From the NCBI RefSeq assembly GCF_026340095.1, contig NZ_JAPEPO010000001.1, positions 3,502,501 through 3,566,500 on the forward strand: 64,000 nucleotides of DNA, read 5' to 3'. Each line of letters opens with the position of its first letter. Position 1 is the stretch's first letter. The notes beneath the pieces were generated by a model, which worked only from the letters and a program-made list of their open reading frames with translations, had not been told where the DNA came from and did not search any database. The DNA comes from Streptomyces sp. NBC_01446 (lineage in GTDB: Bacteria; Actinomycetota; Actinomycetes; Streptomycetales; Streptomycetaceae). The position numbers and the translations under genes are program-made. This document shows positions 61,325-64,000 of this stretch, piece by piece.

Positions 61325-62599
61325 ATGAAGATCGTGTTCCTGCTGCACAACGCGTACGCGATCGGCGGGACCGTACGGACCACGCTCAACCTCGCCGCGG
61401 CGCTCACCGGGTGCGGCGGCCACGAGGTGGAGATCGTCTCGATGTCCCGGCACCGCGAGGTGCCGCGCTTCACGGTCGACCCCGCCGTCTCGCTGGTCCC
61501 GCTCGTCGACACGCGCATCGGCGGCGTCGACACGCAGTACGCGGCGTACGGGGAACCCGCGCAGGACTTTCCCGCCGCCGAGAAGCGCCACAAGCAGTAC
61601 ACCCGTCTGCACGATCTGCGCGTGCGTGAGTACCTGGAGCGCTGCGACGCTGACGTCGTGATCGGTACGCGCCCCGGCATCAACGTCTACCTGGCGATGC
61701 ACGGCCCGCGCACCGCGCTGCGCATCGGGCAGGAGCACCTGCGCCACGACGCCCACAGCAAGAAGCTCCGGGCAGTACTCGCCCGCCACTACCGCTCCCT
61801 CGACGCCGTCGTCACCATGACCGCGGCCGACGCCGAGGTCTACCGGGCGCGCATGACCCTGCCGGGTGTACGGGTTCTGTCGGTCCCGAACATCGTGCCG
61901 GAGGCGCCCTGTCCCCCGTCCGAGGGAACTTCCAAGATCATCGCGAGCGCCGGGCGTCTCGCGCCGGGCAAGCGCTTCGACCTGCTCCTGGAGGCGTTCG
62001 CGGCCGTGGCCTCGCAGGAACCCGAGTGGCAGCTGCGGATCTACGGCGGCGGCCCCGAGGAAGCGAAGCTGCGCGATCTCATCGCCGGGCTCGGGCTGAC
62101 CGGGCGTGCCCATCTCATGGGGGCGCGCTCACCCATCGAGCCGGAGTTCGCCAAGGCCTCGATCGTGGTGTCCGCCTCCGACGCGGAGTCCTTCGGGATG
62201 ACGCTCGTCGAGGCCATGCGGTGCGGGGTTCCGGCGGTCAGCACCAACGCGCCGCTCGGCCCCGCCGAGATCATCACGGACGGCGTCGACGGCCGGCTCG
62301 TACCGGTCGGGGACACACGCGCCCTCGCCGAGGCCGTGATCGACCTCATCCAGGACGCGCCGCGCCGGCACTCCATGGCCCGCGCCGCGTTCGCGTCTGC
62401 CCGCCGCTACGACCCCGATCCGATCGTCGCCCGCTACGAGCTCCTGTTCGCCGAACTCCGTGAGACGCGGCGCCTGCGCTCATGGCAGCGGCTGCGCCAC
62501 CGGGCGGCCAACTGGGCACGGCGCAAGACCCGTTCGACCCGCGGCCCGGACCGGACAGCGCCCGCGCGCGGTGCCCGCTCGGACCCACGCCCCACGTGA
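61325..62599 (+). CDS. Glycosyltransferase family 4
   Basis: 424 residues, GT-B retaining glycosyltransferase. Seen: MKIVFLLHNAYAIGGTVRTTLNL with the N-terminal glycine-rich start, IIASAGRLAPGKRFDLLLEAF near residue 206, and the donor-binding ESFGMTLVEAMRCGVPAVST (E-x7-E) near 285. The last 45 residues are Arg-rich and basic, perhaps membrane- or polyanion-facing. It lies just before a GT-C-type membrane protein gene (19 bp), so an extracellular glycan or teichoic-acid-like pathway is plausible. Confidence 0.92.
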   Translation: MKIVFLLHNAYAIGGTVRTTLNLAAALTGCGGHEVEIVSMSRHREVPRFTVDPAVSLVPLVDTRIGGVDTQYAAYGEPAQDFPAAEKRHKQYTRLHDLRVREYLERCDADVVIGTRPGINVYLAMHGPRTALRIGQEHLRHDAHSKKLRAVLARHYRSLDAVVTMTAADAEVYRARMTLPGVRVLSVPNIVPEAPCPPSEGTSKIIASAGRLAPGKRFDLLLEAFAAVASQEPEWQLRIYGGGPEEAKLRDLIAGLGLTGRAHLMGARSPIEPEFAKASIVVSASDAESFGMTLVEAMRCGVPAVSTNAPLGPAEIITDGVDGRLVPVGDTRALAEAVIDLIQDAPRRHSMARAAFASARRYDPDPIVARYELLFAELRETRRLRSWQRLRHRAANWARRKTRSTRGPDRTAPARGARSDPRPT

Positions 62600-62618
62600 C
62601 GCACGAGCGGGAAGGCAC

Positions 62619-64000
62619 ATGACGACCAACGACGCACACCTCGGCACCCCCACCCCAGAACCGGCCCGCCCGCAAGGCCCCAAGGCCCCCGGAGCCAAGC
62701 GGGACCGGGCCACCGAGGGCCGGGGGAGGCGGGCCGATCAAAACCGGCGGCGACCCGCCCCCCGGCCCGACCCCCACCCGAAGCCCGGACCGTCCGCATC
62801 CGCATCCGGGCCGTCCGCATCCGGCCCCGGCCCATCCGTGTCCGAGCCATCCGAGCCCGAGCCATCCGTGTCCCGGCCCGCCGCCCAGCGGGGTACGGCG
62901 GCCACCACTGCCCGACCGGAGACCGGAACCACGGCACGAAGGCGGGCCGAGCGCCCTGCCACGCCAGGCCACTCGACGCCCCGGCGGCATCTCGCCCAGC
63001 CGCCCGCCCCGACAGCCACCGCTCGCCCGGACACGAACCCGACAGCCTCCACCACCCGACCGGAGACGGGCCGGCCGGAGACAGGCCGGCCGGAGACAAG
63101 TCGGCCGGAGACAAGTCGGCCGGAGGCCGGGGCCGCCCGCCCGGGGGCCGGCGCCGCAGCCATCGCCACCCCCCGCCGCCACACCGGGCCCACCCCCAGC
63201 CACCCAGCCACCACCGCCGCCCCCGGTGCCACATCCGGCGCCGCCGGGAAGCGCCCCGGCGCCACCCCGTGGCTCGCCCTCGTAGCCCTCGCCTACGCCC
63301 TCGTTCAGTGCCTGCTCGTCGTGCCGCCGCTCGCGCACGCGCTCGGGTGGGACGAGACCGTGTACGTGTCGCAGTACGACCCGCGTGTCCCCGCCGCCTT
63401 CTTCAGCGCTCCGCGCTCCCGCGGCGTCAGCTTCCTGACCGCGCCGTTCATCGCGGCCACCTCGTCCGTCCTCGTCCTGCGCATCGGGCTCACGCTGCTC
63501 TCGTCGGCCGCCCTGTACGCCGCGTTCCGCGTATGGCGCCCCGTCGCCGGGGCCCGCACCACCGCCCTCGCCGCGCTGCTGTTCGCGGGACTGTGGATCA
63601 CCCAGATCTCCGGGCCTCAGGCCATGCCCAACCTCTGGGTCGCGTTCGGCGCGGTCGCGGCCACCGGCTGGTTCCTGCGCGCGGTGACCGGGCGCGAACC
63701 CCGCGCCAACTGGTGGCTCGCGGGCTGTGTCGCCGTGACCGCCCTGTTCCGCGCCCCGGACGCCGTCTGGCTCGCCCTGCCCCTGATCGCCACGGCCCTG
63801 TTCCGCAGCCGCCGCACCCTGGCCTACCTGGTCGGCGGACTCGCGGCCGGCCTCGCCCAGTGGGTCGCGGAGGCGTACATCCGCTTCGGCTCGGTGCAGG
63901 ACCGGCTGCACGTGTCGAGCGCCACCGAGGGCGACATGGGCCTGCACCTCAACTTCGACAACGCCTGGTCCAGCCTCAACGGCCCCCTGCTGTGCCGCCC
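62619..64000 (+). CDS. GT-C-type membrane glycosyltransferase with long disordered N-terminus (cut by window end)
   Basis: ATG at 62619 (MTTNDAHLGTP) with GAAGG upstream; frame open to the window end (about 460 codons seen). Residues 1-215 are Pro/Ala/Thr/Arg/Ser-rich and lack structure signs, with PSAS and RPET repeats. From about residue 215 hydrophobic helices begin (WLALVALAYALVQCLLVV), followed by LGWDETVYVSQYDPR, an acidic loop after the first helix typical of GT-C mannosyl/arabinosyltransferases (GT39/GT87-like). Substrate unknown. Probably an operon with the GT4 gene. Confidence 0.82.
   Translation, partial: MTTNDAHLGTPTPEPARPQGPKAPGAKRDRATEGRGRRADQNRRRPAPRPDPHPKPGPSASASGPSASGPGPSVSEPSEPEPSVSRPAAQRGTAATTARPETGTTARRRAERPATPGHSTPRRHLAQPPAPTATARPDTNPTASTTRPETGRPETGRPETSRPETSRPEAGAARPGAGAAAIATPRRHTGPTPSHPATTAAPGATSGAAGKRPGATPWLALVALAYALVQCLLVVPPLAHALGWDETVYVSQYDPRVPAAFFSAPRSRGVSFLTAPFIAATSSVLVLRIGLTLLSSAALYAAFRVWRPVAGARTTALAALLFAGLWITQISGPQAMPNLWVAFGAVAATGWFLRAVTGREPRANWWLAGCVAVTALFRAPDAVWLALPLIATALFRSRRTLAYLVGGLAAGLAQWVAEAYIRFGSVQDRLHVSSATEGDMGLHLNFDNAWSSLNGPLLCR
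63058..63132 (+). repeat. 15-bp in-frame tandem repeat (RPETG/S)
   Basis: Five copies of a 15-bp unit such as CGGCCGGAGACAGGC, in frame in the glycosyltransferase N-terminal tail, encoding RPETG, RPETG, RPETS, RPETS and RPEAG. Copy number is likely variable between strains. Confidence 0.85.

Noticed and set aside
62346..63947. Minus-strand open frame rich in Gly and Arg opposite the glycosyltransferases
   Set aside because: It mirrors the repeat-rich tail and has no recognisable domain, ribosome site or start context.

Overview
The window looks like a piece of the conserved chromosome core of a Streptomyces (or very close actinomycete). GC is very high with strong third-position GC, GTG starts are common, the full 14-gene nuo order is present, and the genus-typical futalosine menaquinone genes are all chromosomal neighbours. 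No rRNA, tRNA, CRISPR array, insertion sequence or prophage was recognised.

Region by region. 1-15287 (minus strand) holds nuoN (cut by the window edge) through nuoA, one tightly coupled complex I operon with a Rex-type operator in front of nuoA. 15.3-19.8 kb holds a secreted NlpC/P60 peptidase, a small ABM-fold monooxygenase, a geranylgeranyl-reductase-like flavoprotein, a GNAT and a PASTA protein. 19.8-29.1 kb holds a zinc-ribbon membrane protein, the menaquinone methyltransferase, a stripped amidohydrolase-like protein, mqnC, a prepilin peptidase, a membrane Ser/Thr kinase and mqnA. 29.1-35.4 kb holds a cold shock gene, an XRE-cupin regulator divergent from azlCD, a short P-loop ATPase, and an MFS pump divergent from an XRE regulator. 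35.4-38.7 kb is a fabG4-maoC-TetR lipid locus whose divergent thiolase gene is a wreck. 38.8-40.9 kb holds a DAACS symporter preceded by a tiny cysteine-containing leader ORF, and a DUF4229 protein. 41-46.7 kb holds mqnE, an Lrp regulator, a 43-residue basic protein and an mqnL-mqnP-mqnM (UbiD/UbiA/UbiX-like) operon. 46.8-49.4 kb holds a PLDc_N protein, a deaminase, a 2OG oxygenase and an SRPBCC protein, with a minisatellite at the convergent junction. 49.5-57.3 kb holds the System II cytochrome c maturation operon (tlpA-ccdA-resB-ccsB), a lipoprotein deacetylase, a histidine phosphatase and hemL. 57.6-64 kb holds a conserved hypothetical, a frameshifted ThrE-like gene, a two-component system, and two glycosyltransferases, the second cut by the window end.

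The unifying theme is respiration. The window carries the quinone reductase (complex I), most steps making its quinone (mqnA, mqnE, mqnC, mqnL/P/M, menG and a possible side-chain reductase), cytochrome c assembly and the first committed haem-precursor enzyme HemL. The futalosine steps not seen here are mqnB, mqnD and the aminofutalosine deaminase.

The most interesting non-obvious signals are: a leaderless-looking uORF ending in a VDLCR-type cysteine motif upstream of the DAACS symporter, suggesting cysteine-responsive control of a cystine importer; two tandem 14-bp operators between the dead thiolase and fabG4; the Rex-like site before nuoA; and short tandem repeats that contain the stop codons of two genes.
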